From the NCBI GenBank assembly GCA_029541985.1, contig CP095414.1:1798001-1862000 (forward strand): a stretch of 64,000 nucleotides of DNA, given 5' to 3'. Below, one piece after another: positions 27,567 to 37,490 of the stretch. The translations under genes and the position numbers were made by a program. The DNA is from Bacteroidales bacterium F22 (GTDB taxonomy: Bacteria > Bacteroidota > Bacteroidia > Bacteroidales > Bacteroidaceae). The notes beneath the pieces were generated by a model. That model ran no database searches. It worked only from the letters and a program-made list of their open reading frames with translations, and was not told where the DNA came from. Every line of letters begins with the position of its first letter. Positions within the stretch are counted from its first letter, which is position 1.

Positions 27567-28485
27567 TTTTATTAAAAGAAACCTTACTAAAGGATTACTA
27601 TTCAGCTTGGCTATCGCTTCATCGGGTATCTCCTTTACTTCTTGCAACGGTGATGATACCAATCACATGGCTTATGGTCAGTTTGAAGCTACGGAAGTGG
27701 TCGTTTCTGCACAGACCTCTGGTATATTAAATACTCTGAATGTGGATGAGGGTATGGAAATCAAAGCGGGACAAATCATCGGACTAGTCGATACGATACA
27801 GTTGCACTTAGAGAAAGTGGCTCTTATAAAACAAGGGGCTTCCCTCCTGACAACACGTCCTGAGATAACTAAGCAGATAGCTTCCTTGCAATCGCAAATT
27901 ATCAATGCAAAGAAGAATCTAGTACGTATCCAAAATCTGCTTCAGGTACAAGCAGCTACTCAACAACAACTGGATGATGCACAAACGGGGGTTGAAGTAT
28001 TGGAGAACAAACTGTCTGCTCTCAGAAGTAGTCTAAATATCACAACGACTCATGTCAACGCAGAAAATTCGATTATTGATATCAGAGTAGCTAAAGTACA
28101 AGATTTGATTGATAAGTCATGTCTTGCCTCACCAATATCTGGTGTCGTCTTGGCACAATATCAAGAACAAGGCGAATGGACAGCTCCTGGAAAACCTTTG
28201 TTTAAATTGGCTGATATGAAGCATCTTTATCTTAGAGCTTATCTCACGACGGCTCAACTAAAGGATGTCAAGTTAAATGATGAAGTCACTATACAAGCGG
28301 ACTACGGAAATGATGATTTTGTAGATTATAAAGGACGTATCGAATGGATCTCTTCGAAAAATGGGTTTACTCCTAAAAATATACAGACAGCGGATAGTCA
28401 AGCATCTTTAGTTTATGCTGTGAAAATTGCTATTGAAAATGATGGACGGGTCAAGTTAGGAATGTCTGGCATCGTAAAATTCTAA
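27556..28485 (+). CDS. HlyD-family periplasmic adaptor lipoprotein (YbhG-like)
   Basis: 309 residues with a lipobox cysteine at position 30 (FTSC), so it is probably anchored by lipid rather than by a membrane helix. The biotinyl-lipoyl-like half motifs (GQFEATEVVVSAQTSGIL, DEGMEIKAGQIIG and later SPISGVVLAQYQEQGEWTAPG) flank a coiled-coil hairpin (about 90-180), with a beta-barrel domain after it. It bridges the TolC duct and the ABC-2 permeases. It follows the TolC gene with an 11-base overlap and precedes the first ATPase gene by 6 bases. Confidence 0.9.
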   Translation: MKNNFIKRNLTKGLLFSLAIASSGISFTSCNGDDTNHMAYGQFEATEVVVSAQTSGILNTLNVDEGMEIKAGQIIGLVDTIQLHLEKVALIKQGASLLTTRPEITKQIASLQSQIINAKKNLVRIQNLLQVQAATQQQLDDAQTGVEVLENKLSALRSSLNITTTHVNAENSIIDIRVAKVQDLIDKSCLASPISGVVLAQYQEQGEWTAPGKPLFKLADMKHLYLRAYLTTAQLKDVKLNDEVTIQADYGNDDFVDYKGRIEWISSKNGFTPKNIQTADSQASLVYAVKIAIENDGRVKLGMSGIVKF

Positions 28486-28491
28486 TCAAAT

Positions 28492-29415
28492 ATGCTACAT
28501 ATAGAGGGTATCGAAAAAGATTATGGACAGGTTAAGGCGCTGCAAGGCATCTCGTTTGATGTCAAGCCAGGGGAAATATTTGGCCTCATCGGTTCGGATG
28601 GTGCTGGCAAAACTACCTTGTTTCGTATACTTACTACCTTGCTTGTCCCTGATAAGGGAAGAGCTACGGTAGGAGGATTAGATGTGGTCAAGGACTACAA
28701 ACAAATCAGAAAAGGAATTGGTTATATGCCTGGTCGATTCTCGTTGTATCAAGATTTAACTGTCGATGAGAATATCGATTTCTTTGCTTCTGTTTTTGGA
28801 GTGAAGGTGGCAGATAATATGGATTTAATAGAAGAAATCTATAAGATGCTTCGTCCTTTTGGTAAACGACGAGCGGGGCATCTCTCAGGAGGAATGAAGC
28901 AGAAACTGGCTCTTTGTTGTGCGCTGATTCATGCACCGAAAATGCTCTTCTTAGATGAACCGACAACAGGAGTGGACCCTACATCAAGAGCAGAGTTCTG
29001 GACCATGATTCGTTCATTGGCTGATAAAGGAATCACCATACTTGCCTCGACTCCGTATATGGATGAAGCGGAACGCTGTGACCGTATCGGACTGATTCAA
29101 AATGGGAAACTCATCCAGACGGGTACTGTGCCTGAACTCCTCCAATCATATGACACGCCTCTATGGGCTGTCTATGGGAAAAATAAATACCTCTTGCTCA
29201 AGGCATTGAGGGCATTCAAGTCAATCGACCAATGTTATCCATTTGGAGAAGCAGTTCATGTCAATTTCTTACCTGAAGTAGTACATGACAAAACAATGGA
29301 CATCGAAGAAGCTCTAAGAAAACACTTGCTTATATGGGGTATTGAAGAAATAAAAATCAAATCCCAAAAGCCAGAAGTCGAAGATTGCTATTTGAGACTG
29401 ACTAGAAATGATTAA
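28492..29415 (+). CDS. ABC exporter ATPase subunit, YbhF N-half type
   Basis: 307 residues. Walker A GSDGAGKT (34-41), signature LSGGMKQ (131-137) and Walker B with catalytic Glu156 (LFLDEP) are all good. The H-loop histidine is missing: the motif reads ASTPYMDEAERC with Pro188 where His is expected. The last 80 residues are a regulatory extension. It corresponds to the first half of E. coli YbhF, which is a fused double ATPase; here the halves are separate genes overlapping by 8 bases. It should pair with the next subunit to drive two ABC-2 permeases. Confidence 0.9.
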   Translation: MLHIEGIEKDYGQVKALQGISFDVKPGEIFGLIGSDGAGKTTLFRILTTLLVPDKGRATVGGLDVVKDYKQIRKGIGYMPGRFSLYQDLTVDENIDFFASVFGVKVADNMDLIEEIYKMLRPFGKRRAGHLSGGMKQKLALCCALIHAPKMLFLDEPTTGVDPTSRAEFWTMIRSLADKGITILASTPYMDEAERCDRIGLIQNGKLIQTGTVPELLQSYDTPLWAVYGKNKYLLLKALRAFKSIDQCYPFGEAVHVNFLPEVVHDKTMDIEEALRKHLLIWGIEEIKIKSQKPEVEDCYLRLTRND

Positions 29416-30175
29416 TAATAAAGAACTTGTCATGGAGAAACTAGCAATAAAGGTAAAAAATCTAACTAAAAGCTTTGGACATTTCAAAGCTGTCGATAAT
29501 ATTTCTTTCGAAGTCAAAGAGGGAGAAATTTTTGGATTCTTAGGAGCCAATGGTGCAGGGAAATCTACTGCCATGAGGATGCTTTGTGGATTGAGTACTC
29601 CTAGTTCTGGAACAGCAGAAGTGGCGGGATTTGATGTACGGAAAAAACCGGAAAAGGTAAAACAACGTATTGGCTACATGAGTCAGCGATTCTCCTTGTA
29701 TGAAGACCTTACAGTAAGAGAAAACATCACCCTCTACGGTGGCATCTACGGACTGACTAAGGCTAAGATAGAAGAAGAGACCAAACGGATGACAACGCAA
29801 CTGAAAATGGAAGATCTCTTAGACCATTTGGTGATGGATATCCCACTGGGATGGAAACAAAAACTGGCCTTTTCGGTTGCATTAATTCACCATCCGAGTG
29901 TTGTCTTTTTGGATGAGCCAACTGGTGGGGTAGATCCAAAGACAAGACGACAATTTTGGGAACTAATCTATGAAGCTGCTCATCAAGGAACAACTATCTT
30001 TGTAACGACTCACTATATGGATGAAGCTTCGTATTGTGACCGGATATCTATGATGGTAGATGGAGAAATAAAAGCACTCGATACGCCTAAAGCTTTGAAA
30101 AAAAGGATGGGAGTAGAAACGATGGATGAAGTCTTCAGGATGTTGGCTCGAAAGGCCAAGCGAGGAGATGATTAA
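29408..30175 (+). CDS. ABC exporter ATPase subunit, YbhF C-half type
   Basis: 255 residues (the in-frame ATG at 29432 is an alternative start). Walker A GANGAGKS (46-53), Walker B with Glu170 and the H-loop His202 (VTTHYMDEA) are intact, but the signature motif is degenerate: PLGWKQ (146-151) stands in place of LSGGQ. This is the mirror image of the defect in the preceding subunit, so the pair would have one complete and one degenerate ATP site. The start overlaps the previous gene by 8 bases, implying translational coupling and equal dosage. Confidence 0.9.
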   Translation: MINNKELVMEKLAIKVKNLTKSFGHFKAVDNISFEVKEGEIFGFLGANGAGKSTAMRMLCGLSTPSSGTAEVAGFDVRKKPEKVKQRIGYMSQRFSLYEDLTVRENITLYGGIYGLTKAKIEEETKRMTTQLKMEDLLDHLVMDIPLGWKQKLAFSVALIHHPSVVFLDEPTGGVDPKTRRQFWELIYEAAHQGTTIFVTTHYMDEASYCDRISMMVDGEIKALDTPKALKKRMGVETMDEVFRMLARKAKRGDD

Positions 30176-30233
30176 ACTCTTAAAAAATGACTGAGAGAGA
30201 ATTTGCTATTAACTTGAATAATATATATATCTT

Positions 30234-31355
30234 ATGAACGAAATAAAGGCGTTTATTCGCAAAGAATTATTTCATATCTTACGAGACCGCCGTACGCTGC
30301 TTATCGTAATCCTTTTGCCCATCGTTCAAGTACTTCTCTTCGGATTTGCTATATCGGTAGAAGTACAACACATGCGTATTGCGATGGTGGGGAAAGAATT
30401 TGCTGATGACCAAAGTCTATTTGAAAAATTAGCTCAAGATATCGATGCTACTGACGCATGTGATGTAACAGCTTATTATACGACAGTCGAAGAAGCTATT
30501 GATGCGATGCAAAGAGGAGAAATTGATGCTGCAATACGTAACGGTTCACCAGCCATACCCATTAACCCTCAAAGCACTTGGCAGGCGGCTGGACAAGGAT
30601 GGCAGATACTGACGGATGCAACTAATCCTACGACAGGCACGAATTTAGGATATCTGCTTCAGGGAATCATCTCTCAAAGGATGATGCCTAACGAAACGAC
30701 GACGCATCGGGCTAGCGTATCTCCAAACTCACATTTACTGTTCAACCCGCAACTTATCAGTGCCTATAATTTTGTTCCTGGAGTGATGGGCTTGGTCTTC
30801 ATCATGATTGGAGCTCTAGTTACTTCAGTATCGATCGTTAGAGAAAAAGAAATTGGTACGATGGAATTGCTATTAGTCTCTCCCGTCAAACCATGGATTA
30901 TTATTTTATCCAAGATGCTCCCTTACTTTATCATCTGTTCTGTTGACTTTATCGCTTTACTTATAGTATCCAAGACCATCCTTCATGTACCCATAGCTGG
31001 AAGTCTTTCCGCTATTATTGTGATGTCAATCCTTTATATCATATTGGCTCTTGTAATTGGTTTAGTGATTTCAAATAAGACCAAAACACAGTTCCAAGCT
31101 ATGATGATATCAATATTGGGATTGATGCTCCCTGTAATCATCCTATCAGGACTGATATTCCCTATCGCTAATATGCCGACGGTACTTCAATACGTCACAC
31201 ATGTCATCCCAACAAAATGGTATATCGATGGGCTTCGTAAACTGATGATTCAAGGGCTAGGATGGGCATCGGTATGGCACGATATTGCTATCCTATGCGC
31301 CATGATTACCTTCTTCTCAATTCTCGCATTCAAAACATTTAAAAATAGACTATAA
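30234..31355 (+). CDS. ABC-2 type permease subunit (YbhS/YbhR-like)
   Basis: 373 residues. One N-terminal membrane helix (about 23-43), a large extracytoplasmic domain (about 45-175) and five C-terminal helices give the ABC-2 exporter layout. The SIVREKEIGTMELLLVSPVKP segment is the conserved coupling loop. Its stop and the start of the next permease share one base (TAATG). With the following subunit it should form the membrane pore for the two ATPases upstream. Likely cargo are amphiphilic drugs or sterol-like compounds, by analogy with YbhFSR. Confidence 0.9.
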   Translation: MNEIKAFIRKELFHILRDRRTLLIVILLPIVQVLLFGFAISVEVQHMRIAMVGKEFADDQSLFEKLAQDIDATDACDVTAYYTTVEEAIDAMQRGEIDAAIRNGSPAIPINPQSTWQAAGQGWQILTDATNPTTGTNLGYLLQGIISQRMMPNETTTHRASVSPNSHLLFNPQLISAYNFVPGVMGLVFIMIGALVTSVSIVREKEIGTMELLLVSPVKPWIIILSKMLPYFIICSVDFIALLIVSKTILHVPIAGSLSAIIVMSILYIILALVIGLVISNKTKTQFQAMMISILGLMLPVIILSGLIFPIANMPTVLQYVTHVIPTKWYIDGLRKLMIQGLGWASVWHDIAILCAMITFFSILAFKTFKNRL

Positions 31356-32461
31356 TGAATACATTTCTATATCTCCTTCAAAAGGAATTTATCCAGATTA
31401 GAAGGAATTCATTTATGAGACGCATGATAATCATGTATCCACTACTCGTGACTCTCGTCTTTCCATGGGCTACTTCTATGGACTTGGTCGATTGTGGAGT
31501 GGTCATCGTAGACCATGACCATTCACAGCTTTCAAGCCGTCTAATCAATGAAATAGATGCGCTTCCCTTATTTCATGTGACATCAACGACAGACTCCTAC
31601 ACTATAGGGATGAATGATATATCCTCTCACGATGCTACGGCTATCGTAGAGATTCCTCACGGATTCTCAGATTCCATCAGTGTCGGTGGGGCTCAGGTTT
31701 ATATCGCTTCAAATGCTGTAGATGGTTTGCAAGGGAGTTTGGCCATGAATTATCTGGGGCAAGTCACGACTCAGTTTGGACAGGAGATAGGTCACGATAT
31801 AGGGATGAATACGACGACTAATCAGTCTGAGGTTGCTATCAAGTATCTGTTTAATGGGACACTAAACTATCGACATTTCATGATTCCTGGCTTGATTGTT
31901 TTTGCCTTGATAGCTCTTACTGCGATGCTTCCTGCTCTGAATATCGTCTCGGAGAAAGAAAAAGGAACCATTGAACAAATGAATGTAACGCCTATCCATA
32001 AGTATCAGTTTATCCTAGCCAAACTTATTCCTTATTGGATTATTGGGTTAATTGCAGTCACCATTTGTATCGTACTCTCTGGAGCGGTCTATGGATATCT
32101 ACCCAAAGGAAGCTATGCTTCACTGTATCTATTGGTTTTCTTATTTATCCTTACCATGTCAGGCATAGGTCTGATGTTATCCAACAAATCCAACACGATG
32201 CAAGAGGCCGTCTTTGTCATGTTTTTCTTAATGATGATTTTCAGTTTGATGAGTGGCTTATTTACTCCCGTTCAGTCAATGGATAGCTGGGCCAAATGGA
32301 TAGCAGACATCAACCCACCCCGATACTTTGTCGATGGGATGCGTGCGATATATATCAAGGGAAGTAGCTTCGCTCAATTGGGTACGGAATATATAGCATT
32401 GACAATATCAAGTATTCTCTTCGGTGCACTAGCTGTCTATACTTATAAGAAGCAGAATTAG
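31355..32461 (+). CDS. ABC-2 type permease subunit (YbhS/YbhR-like)
   Basis: 368 residues with the same layout as the preceding permease: one N-terminal helix, a large external domain, five C-terminal helices and a coupling loop (NIVSEKEKGTIEQMNVTPIH). The two are paralogous but clearly diverged, so a heterodimer is expected. It is the last gene of the tetR-tolC-hlyD-ABC operon. Only 24 bases separate its stop from the stop of the convergent MFS gene, and no strong terminator was seen there. Confidence 0.9.
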   Translation: MNTFLYLLQKEFIQIRRNSFMRRMIIMYPLLVTLVFPWATSMDLVDCGVVIVDHDHSQLSSRLINEIDALPLFHVTSTTDSYTIGMNDISSHDATAIVEIPHGFSDSISVGGAQVYIASNAVDGLQGSLAMNYLGQVTTQFGQEIGHDIGMNTTTNQSEVAIKYLFNGTLNYRHFMIPGLIVFALIALTAMLPALNIVSEKEKGTIEQMNVTPIHKYQFILAKLIPYWIIGLIAVTICIVLSGAVYGYLPKGSYASLYLLVFLFILTMSGIGLMLSNKSNTMQEAVFVMFFLMMIFSLMSGLFTPVQSMDSWAKWIADINPPRYFVDGMRAIYIKGSSFAQLGTEYIALTISSILFGALAVYTYKKQN

Positions 32462-32485
32462 AAGCCAGAGAGGAATCGTAACAGA

Positions 32486-33757
32486 TTAGGATTTATTCAG
32501 ATGCAGCATCTCCTTAAGAGACATGGTCTTGTTGTTCACTAGTGGTTTTGCCCAATAACCGATCACGGTTATGTATGTAAGAAAGAGGAAAGGCAGGCAC
32601 AGACCGGCACGAATCCCTGCATAATCGGCAATGATACTGATGAGCAATGGACCTGCTGCTCCACCTACAATAGCCGAACAAAGTATGCCTGCAAATGCAC
32701 CATGATGATTTGAGACGGAATTGAGTGCCAACGAAAAGACGACACCAAACATCATAGAGATTGAGAGTCCGATGCTAGGAAATGCTATGATTGCTAGCAA
32801 ACGACTTCCCCAGAGTCCAAAGGCAAGTAAGAGGATAGATATAATTCCTGAGATACGTAATAGTTTACGGCTATCAAAGAGTTTCAACAACACCATCCCT
32901 ACGATGCAACCAATAGTCATCATTCCCCAGAACCAACTGACAACGATGGCTCCTGTGCCACGAGGATCTACATCATGTATCTTTTCCAAAAAGGTGGAGA
33001 TAAAGATAGAGATACCTTGTTCAGCAGCTACATAAGAAAAGATACCAATAAAGAATACCCATACAAGGGGTTGCTTAAATAAATCACTGTATGAAGAAGA
33101 ACCAGTCAACGATTCATCAGACGTTTCTAATGAAGGAAAACGAACAAAGAGCGTCACGAGTAAGGCTACTAAGAGTAGTGCTGAAAAAATCCAATAAAGA
33201 GATACCCACGGCATGTCTGGTGGCGTAATCTTTCTAAAAAAGGAAATCATCAGATTATCTGAAAGTGCAGCTCCCCTCGCAGTAAGATGGTGAACAAGAT
33301 ATCCATACACACGAGGACTCAGAAAGGAAGCAATGCCAAAAACAAATTGCGCTACAATGGCTATAAATGCATAATGCTCTTCCCCTGCAACTGCTCGTTG
33401 TAAAGGATTCAGTACCGTTTGTAACATCGCCATCCCTATCCCTAACAAAAAGCTGGATAATAGCAACACGAGATACGTGTGTAATACACCGAAAAGAATG
33501 GTTGCAATTAAGGGTAATATGAAGCCAATAATCAAAATGGGCTTCTCTCCTATCTTCTCTGTAAGCATCCCTGTGGGAATGGACATCAAAGCATACGCTA
33601 AGAAAAAAGAGGTAGGAATAAATCCCGCTAATGCCAAATCGGTTAATTCAAAACTTGAAACCATATCTGGAATTAGCGGCCCTAGGATATTGGTTATAAA
33701 TGAGATGGTAAACCAGAAACCCATTATTAAAAATAACATGCGTGTACGATAGCTCAT
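32486..33757 (-). CDS. MFS sugar transporter, FHS/FucP-like family
   Basis: 423 residues, about 12 membrane segments. SFFLAYALMSIPTGMLTEKI (near residue 50) and GIGMAMLQTVLNPLQRAVAG (near residue 107) correspond to the conserved family signatures of the fucose/glucose-galactose permease (FHS) branch. It probably imports a monosaccharide by proton symport. It is divergent from the TonB receptor gene and is not linked to any catabolic gene in the window, so the sugar cannot be named. Confidence 0.8.
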   Translation of the reverse strand: MSYRTRMLFLIMGFWFTISFITNILGPLIPDMVSSFELTDLALAGFIPTSFFLAYALMSIPTGMLTEKIGEKPILIIGFILPLIATILFGVLHTYLVLLLSSFLLGIGMAMLQTVLNPLQRAVAGEEHYAFIAIVAQFVFGIASFLSPRVYGYLVHHLTARGAALSDNLMISFFRKITPPDMPWVSLYWIFSALLLVALLVTLFVRFPSLETSDESLTGSSSYSDLFKQPLVWVFFIGIFSYVAAEQGISIFISTFLEKIHDVDPRGTGAIVVSWFWGMMTIGCIVGMVLLKLFDSRKLLRISGIISILLLAFGLWGSRLLAIIAFPSIGLSISMMFGVVFSLALNSVSNHHGAFAGILCSAIVGGAAGPLLISIIADYAGIRAGLCLPFLFLTYITVIGYWAKPLVNNKTMSLKEMLHLNKS

Positions 33758-33853
33758 AAACTGATTGATTATATTTTGGGAGCAAGTTATAAAAAATCAT
33801 ACGATATCTAGTCATTTTAAAGTAAAAGGGCTAAAATTCCTCATTTATTAGGA

Positions 33854-33884
33854 TTGTAGTAGTAAGATGAAGGATCTATCTTTG
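33854..33884 (+). promoter_or_regulatory. Promoter of the TonB receptor gene
   Basis: TTG (33854-33856), 20 bases, TATCTTTG (33877-33884). The boxes and spacer match the promoter before the next gene at 36135-36165. Confidence 0.6.
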
Positions 33885-33930
33885 CAGACAGATAAATGAT
33901 TCGTAAACACTAAAGAAATTAATCATCATA

Positions 33931-36126
33931 ATGATACGTTATTTTTACTCTTCCCTTTTGAAATTGAAAAATCATAGCATGCACTTTACGCAGTGCATGA
34001 CTATGATTGCTTTGTCGCTTCTTTTTGCTTATCCTATGGCCAACGCGGCAACGATTTCTTCGAATGAAACAGAAAAGAACAAGGAAAGCATAGAGACAAA
34101 GAACCCAACAGTCTCTCATCTTGACTCTTTACAGAAATATGGTATATTTCTTAATGAAGTAGTCATCAGTAGCATCAAACATCATAGAGATTTGCATCTT
34201 GAACCGATGGCAGCAACTGCTTTTAATGTAAGTGACCTCAAGTCGCAACAGATAAATGATGTCAAATCTCTTTCACAAATTGTTCCTAACTTATATGCTC
34301 CAGATTATGGAAGCGTGTTGACTTCTCCCATTTATATCAGAGGTATAGGAAATAAACTAAATACGCCAGCGGTCGGGTTATATGTAGATGGCGTTCCTTT
34401 TTTTGAGAAATCGGCTTTTGACTTTTCTTTCTCTGATGTCGCTCGCATCGAAGTTTTAAGAGGCCCTCAAGGTACACTCTATGGACGAAACACGATGGGT
34501 GGAGTCATCGATATCACGACGAGCTCTCCACTGAAGAGACAAGGGAACTCTATCGGATTGACTACTGGAAGTTATGGGCAACTACAAGCGACTGCATCAA
34601 GCTCACAAAAACTCTCACAAAACGTTGGACTTGCTCTTTCTGGGGTATACAATTCTTATGATGGTTATTTCAAAAATACATTTGACGATACTTCTGCAGA
34701 TAAACGTAAAAATGGAGCAGGTCGTATGAAATTGGATTGGCTAATCAATGACGCTTGGAATCTTCAAATAAGTCAAATGGTCGATTACACTAGCCAAAAA
34801 GGATATCCATATTCTTTGTATAATGACGATACAGGACGTATTGATCCTATCGATTACAATGACGATAGCAATTACAGACGATTGCTTAGTTCCTCTGGTT
34901 TGCGTATACACTATCAATCTAAAAAATTACAATTTACCAGCCAGAGCAGTTTCCTATATATGCAAGACCATAATGGGATAGACCAAGATTTCTCTACAGC
35001 AAGCAATTATTATGTCACACAAGAGAATAATATGCGCAATTTCTCTCAAGAATTTACGGCAAACTACCAGGTAAATAAACATTACTCTGCTATTATTGGA
35101 GCCTATATCTCATCGGAAAATACTGACCGGTCATCTGACATGAGTTACTATAATTATAATTTCAAAACACTCAAAGATCGCCATCTCCCAACTAGTGGAA
35201 TCGCTATATATCATCAGTCTACTTGGACAGACCTGATTCCTAACTGGACTGTAAGTGCTGGAGTACGATATGACTACTCGCATGCTAAGATGGACTATCA
35301 GTCTTTTAAACAGCCTTTTTCTGAGTCTTCAACAGAGGTCCTAAATGTGCACCCAAAAAATTCATACGCACAATGGAGTCCTAAAGTGACACTACAATAC
35401 AGTCTGCCTAACAAACAACAAATATATGGAAGTATCACACGAGGTTATCAGACGGGAGGATTTAATACTTCCTTCGATACTGAGGCTGATATGACATTTG
35501 ATGAAGAATATAGCTGGAACTATGAGTTGGGACTCCGCATGCATTCCCTTGATAAAAGATATACCGCCGAATTGACTTTCTTCTATATTGATTGGAAAAA
35601 TCAACAGGTGTATAAACTCCTTGCAAGTGGTACAGGGTCTATGCTTCAAAATGCAGGTAAATCACATTCAAAAGGAATAGAACTTTCTCTATATGCTAAT
35701 CCAATAAATCCATTAGAGTTGAGAGCAGATATCGGTTATACCGAAGCCAAATTTGATGAATATACTTATAAGTCCTATGACTATAAAGACAATTATCTAC
35801 CTATGGTGCCAAAAGAAACGGTATCGCTAAATGCTGATTATGATTGGGCCTCACCCGTAAAAGGAATAGACCATCTAATCTTTGGTCTTAACTATATCGG
35901 CACTGGACATATGTATTGGAAAGAAGACAACAACACTAGCCGAGGTTACTTCAGTACCATGAATGCGCAGATACGTGCTGCTATGGGACCTGTGACGCTC
36001 TCTTTATGGGGGAAAAATATTTTTGATAAACAATATACTGCTTATTATTTTACAGCTTTCAACAATGGATATGGACAACAAGGTAAGCCATCTCGATTTG
36101 GAGCTTCAATAAATGTATATTTTTAA
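33931..36126 (+). CDS. TonB-dependent outer-membrane receptor (siderophore/porphyrin type)
   Basis: 731 residues, of the shorter FecA/BtuB-like size rather than SusC size, and with no SusD partner. It has a signal peptide (FAYPMANA, to about residue 39), a plug (about 75-190) containing VARIEVLRGPQGTLYGRNTMGGVI, and a barrel ending SRFGASINVYF. It brings a scarce iron complex, porphyrin or cofactor into the periplasm using TonB energy. The neighbouring genes are an RhtX/FptX-like permease and then hemN and hemG, so a siderophore or porphyrin is a sensible substrate. The ATG at 33931 leaves an unusually long tail before the signal peptide; Met17 is an alternative start. Confidence 0.9.
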   Translation: MIRYFYSSLLKLKNHSMHFTQCMTMIALSLLFAYPMANAATISSNETEKNKESIETKNPTVSHLDSLQKYGIFLNEVVISSIKHHRDLHLEPMAATAFNVSDLKSQQINDVKSLSQIVPNLYAPDYGSVLTSPIYIRGIGNKLNTPAVGLYVDGVPFFEKSAFDFSFSDVARIEVLRGPQGTLYGRNTMGGVIDITTSSPLKRQGNSIGLTTGSYGQLQATASSSQKLSQNVGLALSGVYNSYDGYFKNTFDDTSADKRKNGAGRMKLDWLINDAWNLQISQMVDYTSQKGYPYSLYNDDTGRIDPIDYNDDSNYRRLLSSSGLRIHYQSKKLQFTSQSSFLYMQDHNGIDQDFSTASNYYVTQENNMRNFSQEFTANYQVNKHYSAIIGAYISSENTDRSSDMSYYNYNFKTLKDRHLPTSGIAIYHQSTWTDLIPNWTVSAGVRYDYSHAKMDYQSFKQPFSESSTEVLNVHPKNSYAQWSPKVTLQYSLPNKQQIYGSITRGYQTGGFNTSFDTEADMTFDEEYSWNYELGLRMHSLDKRYTAELTFFYIDWKNQQVYKLLASGTGSMLQNAGKSHSKGIELSLYANPINPLELRADIGYTEAKFDEYTYKSYDYKDNYLPMVPKETVSLNADYDWASPVKGIDHLIFGLNYIGTGHMYWKEDNNTSRGYFSTMNAQIRAAMGPVTLSLWGKNIFDKQYTAYYFTAFNNGYGQQGKPSRFGASINVYF

Positions 36127-36134
36127 TTTATAGA

Positions 36135-36165
36135 TTGGAGAACGATAGATATAATCGTATCTTTG
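36135..36165 (+). promoter_or_regulatory. Promoter of the RhtX-like permease and hem genes
   Basis: TTG (36135-36137), 20 bases, TATCTTTG (36158-36165), just after the receptor stop codon. The expected start is about 36170-36172. An imperfect ACGAT/ATCGT dyad lies between the boxes. Confidence 0.6.
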
Positions 36166-36175
36166 CGTATATCTA

Positions 36176-37477
36176 GTGATAATCGTTTTTAAAAAAATCA
36201 TAGTGAAAATCAGCCAAAAGGCGACAAAAATACTCGCCAGCAAAAGACATAGAGATCTCTTTACCTTTTTTTGCCTGTATATTGTACAGGCTGTTCCGAT
36301 GAGTTTCTTCTCGACGGCTATTCCAGTAATCATGCGTCAAGAAAACTTTGACCTCTCCACTATAGGTATGTTACAACTTATCAAACTACCTTGGATTGCT
36401 AAGTTTCTATGGGCACCGATGGTTGACCATAGTTGTCATAATATTTCAGATTATAAACGATGGATTTTTCTGTCTGAAATAGTCTATGCTGCGTTTATAA
36501 TGATGATTTCATTTTTTGATATTCATACGAACTTCTTGTGGATAATCGGACTAGTTATCGCCTCCCTGATTACTTCTGCTACTCAGGATATTGCAACTGA
36601 CTCATTAGCCATCAAAACTTTTGATAAATCAGAAAAAGGACTTGTCAATAGTATGCAATCTATGGGTAGCTTTGCAGGAACAATTATAGGTAGTGGTATC
36701 CTGCTCATCATCTTCAAGCATTTCGGTTGGAATATGTTGCTTCCTGCGCTCTCTTTGCTTGTCTTAATCGCTCTTATCCCATTGTGGAAAAATCACAAAC
36801 TCAAATTGTCATCTGAGAGTGCTCTAAACAAGAGGGTAAGAATCCCTTTCAGACAGAATATGTATGGCATCATTACTTTCTTTACACAGAAAGGTATTTG
36901 GCGTCAAATTATTTTTCTCTTTTTCTATTATTCAGGGATTATCGGTATATTAGCCATGCTCAGACCTTATTTGGTTGATTTGGGCTACAATCTCAAAGAG
37001 ATTGGTATCATGAGTGGAATCGAAGGAACTAGTTGTGCTTTTCTAACCGCCTTTGCTGCTGGCATCATCATCAAAAAATTGGGACGGGATTTGTCACGCA
37101 TCTTGTATGCTACTTTGATGCTATTCGCTACCCTCTTTTTTGTGACTTTTAGTACCTTCTCTCCATCTGTCATTCATCTGTATATAGGAATCTTTTTGTT
37201 ATGGGGTAGTTACGGTGCAGCTACGATTGTCGTGTACACGACTGCGATGGATAATGTCCGACCTGGGCATGAAGGAACTGACTTCACTATTCAGATTGTA
37301 CTAACCCATTTAAGTGCTATATTTGTAGCGATTGGTAGTGGTAAACTAGCAGATATTTTCGGCTATGATGGCTTATTCATGATGGAATCTTGTCTTGCAG
37401 GATTTGTCCTATTCTATACCCTTTGGGCTTATAAAATAGATTTTCTAGCCATCTCAAAAGAAACAATAAATCAATAA
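36176..37477 (+). CDS. RhtX/FptX-type MFS permease for siderophore or related compound
   Basis: 433 residues, about 12 membrane segments. The features QAVPMSFFSTAIPVIMRQ, ATQDIATDSLAI and WAPMVDHS resemble the RhtX/FptX/AmpG branch of the MFS, single-protein inner-membrane importers that replace ABC uptake for some siderophores. The first start is GTG at 36176, only a few bases from the expected transcription start; a second in-frame GTG at 36203 is more credible and costs nine residues. It lies between the TonB receptor and hemN (13-base gap), so it probably completes uptake of the receptor's substrate. Confidence 0.75.
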   Translation: MIIVFKKIIVKISQKATKILASKRHRDLFTFFCLYIVQAVPMSFFSTAIPVIMRQENFDLSTIGMLQLIKLPWIAKFLWAPMVDHSCHNISDYKRWIFLSEIVYAAFIMMISFFDIHTNFLWIIGLVIASLITSATQDIATDSLAIKTFDKSEKGLVNSMQSMGSFAGTIIGSGILLIIFKHFGWNMLLPALSLLVLIALIPLWKNHKLKLSSESALNKRVRIPFRQNMYGIITFFTQKGIWRQIIFLFFYYSGIIGILAMLRPYLVDLGYNLKEIGIMSGIEGTSCAFLTAFAAGIIIKKLGRDLSRILYATLMLFATLFFVTFSTFSPSVIHLYIGIFLLWGSYGAATIVVYTTAMDNVRPGHEGTDFTIQIVLTHLSAIFVAIGSGKLADIFGYDGLFMMESCLAGFVLFYTLWAYKIDFLAISKETINQ

Positions 37478-37490
37478 AGAAATCAGCATT

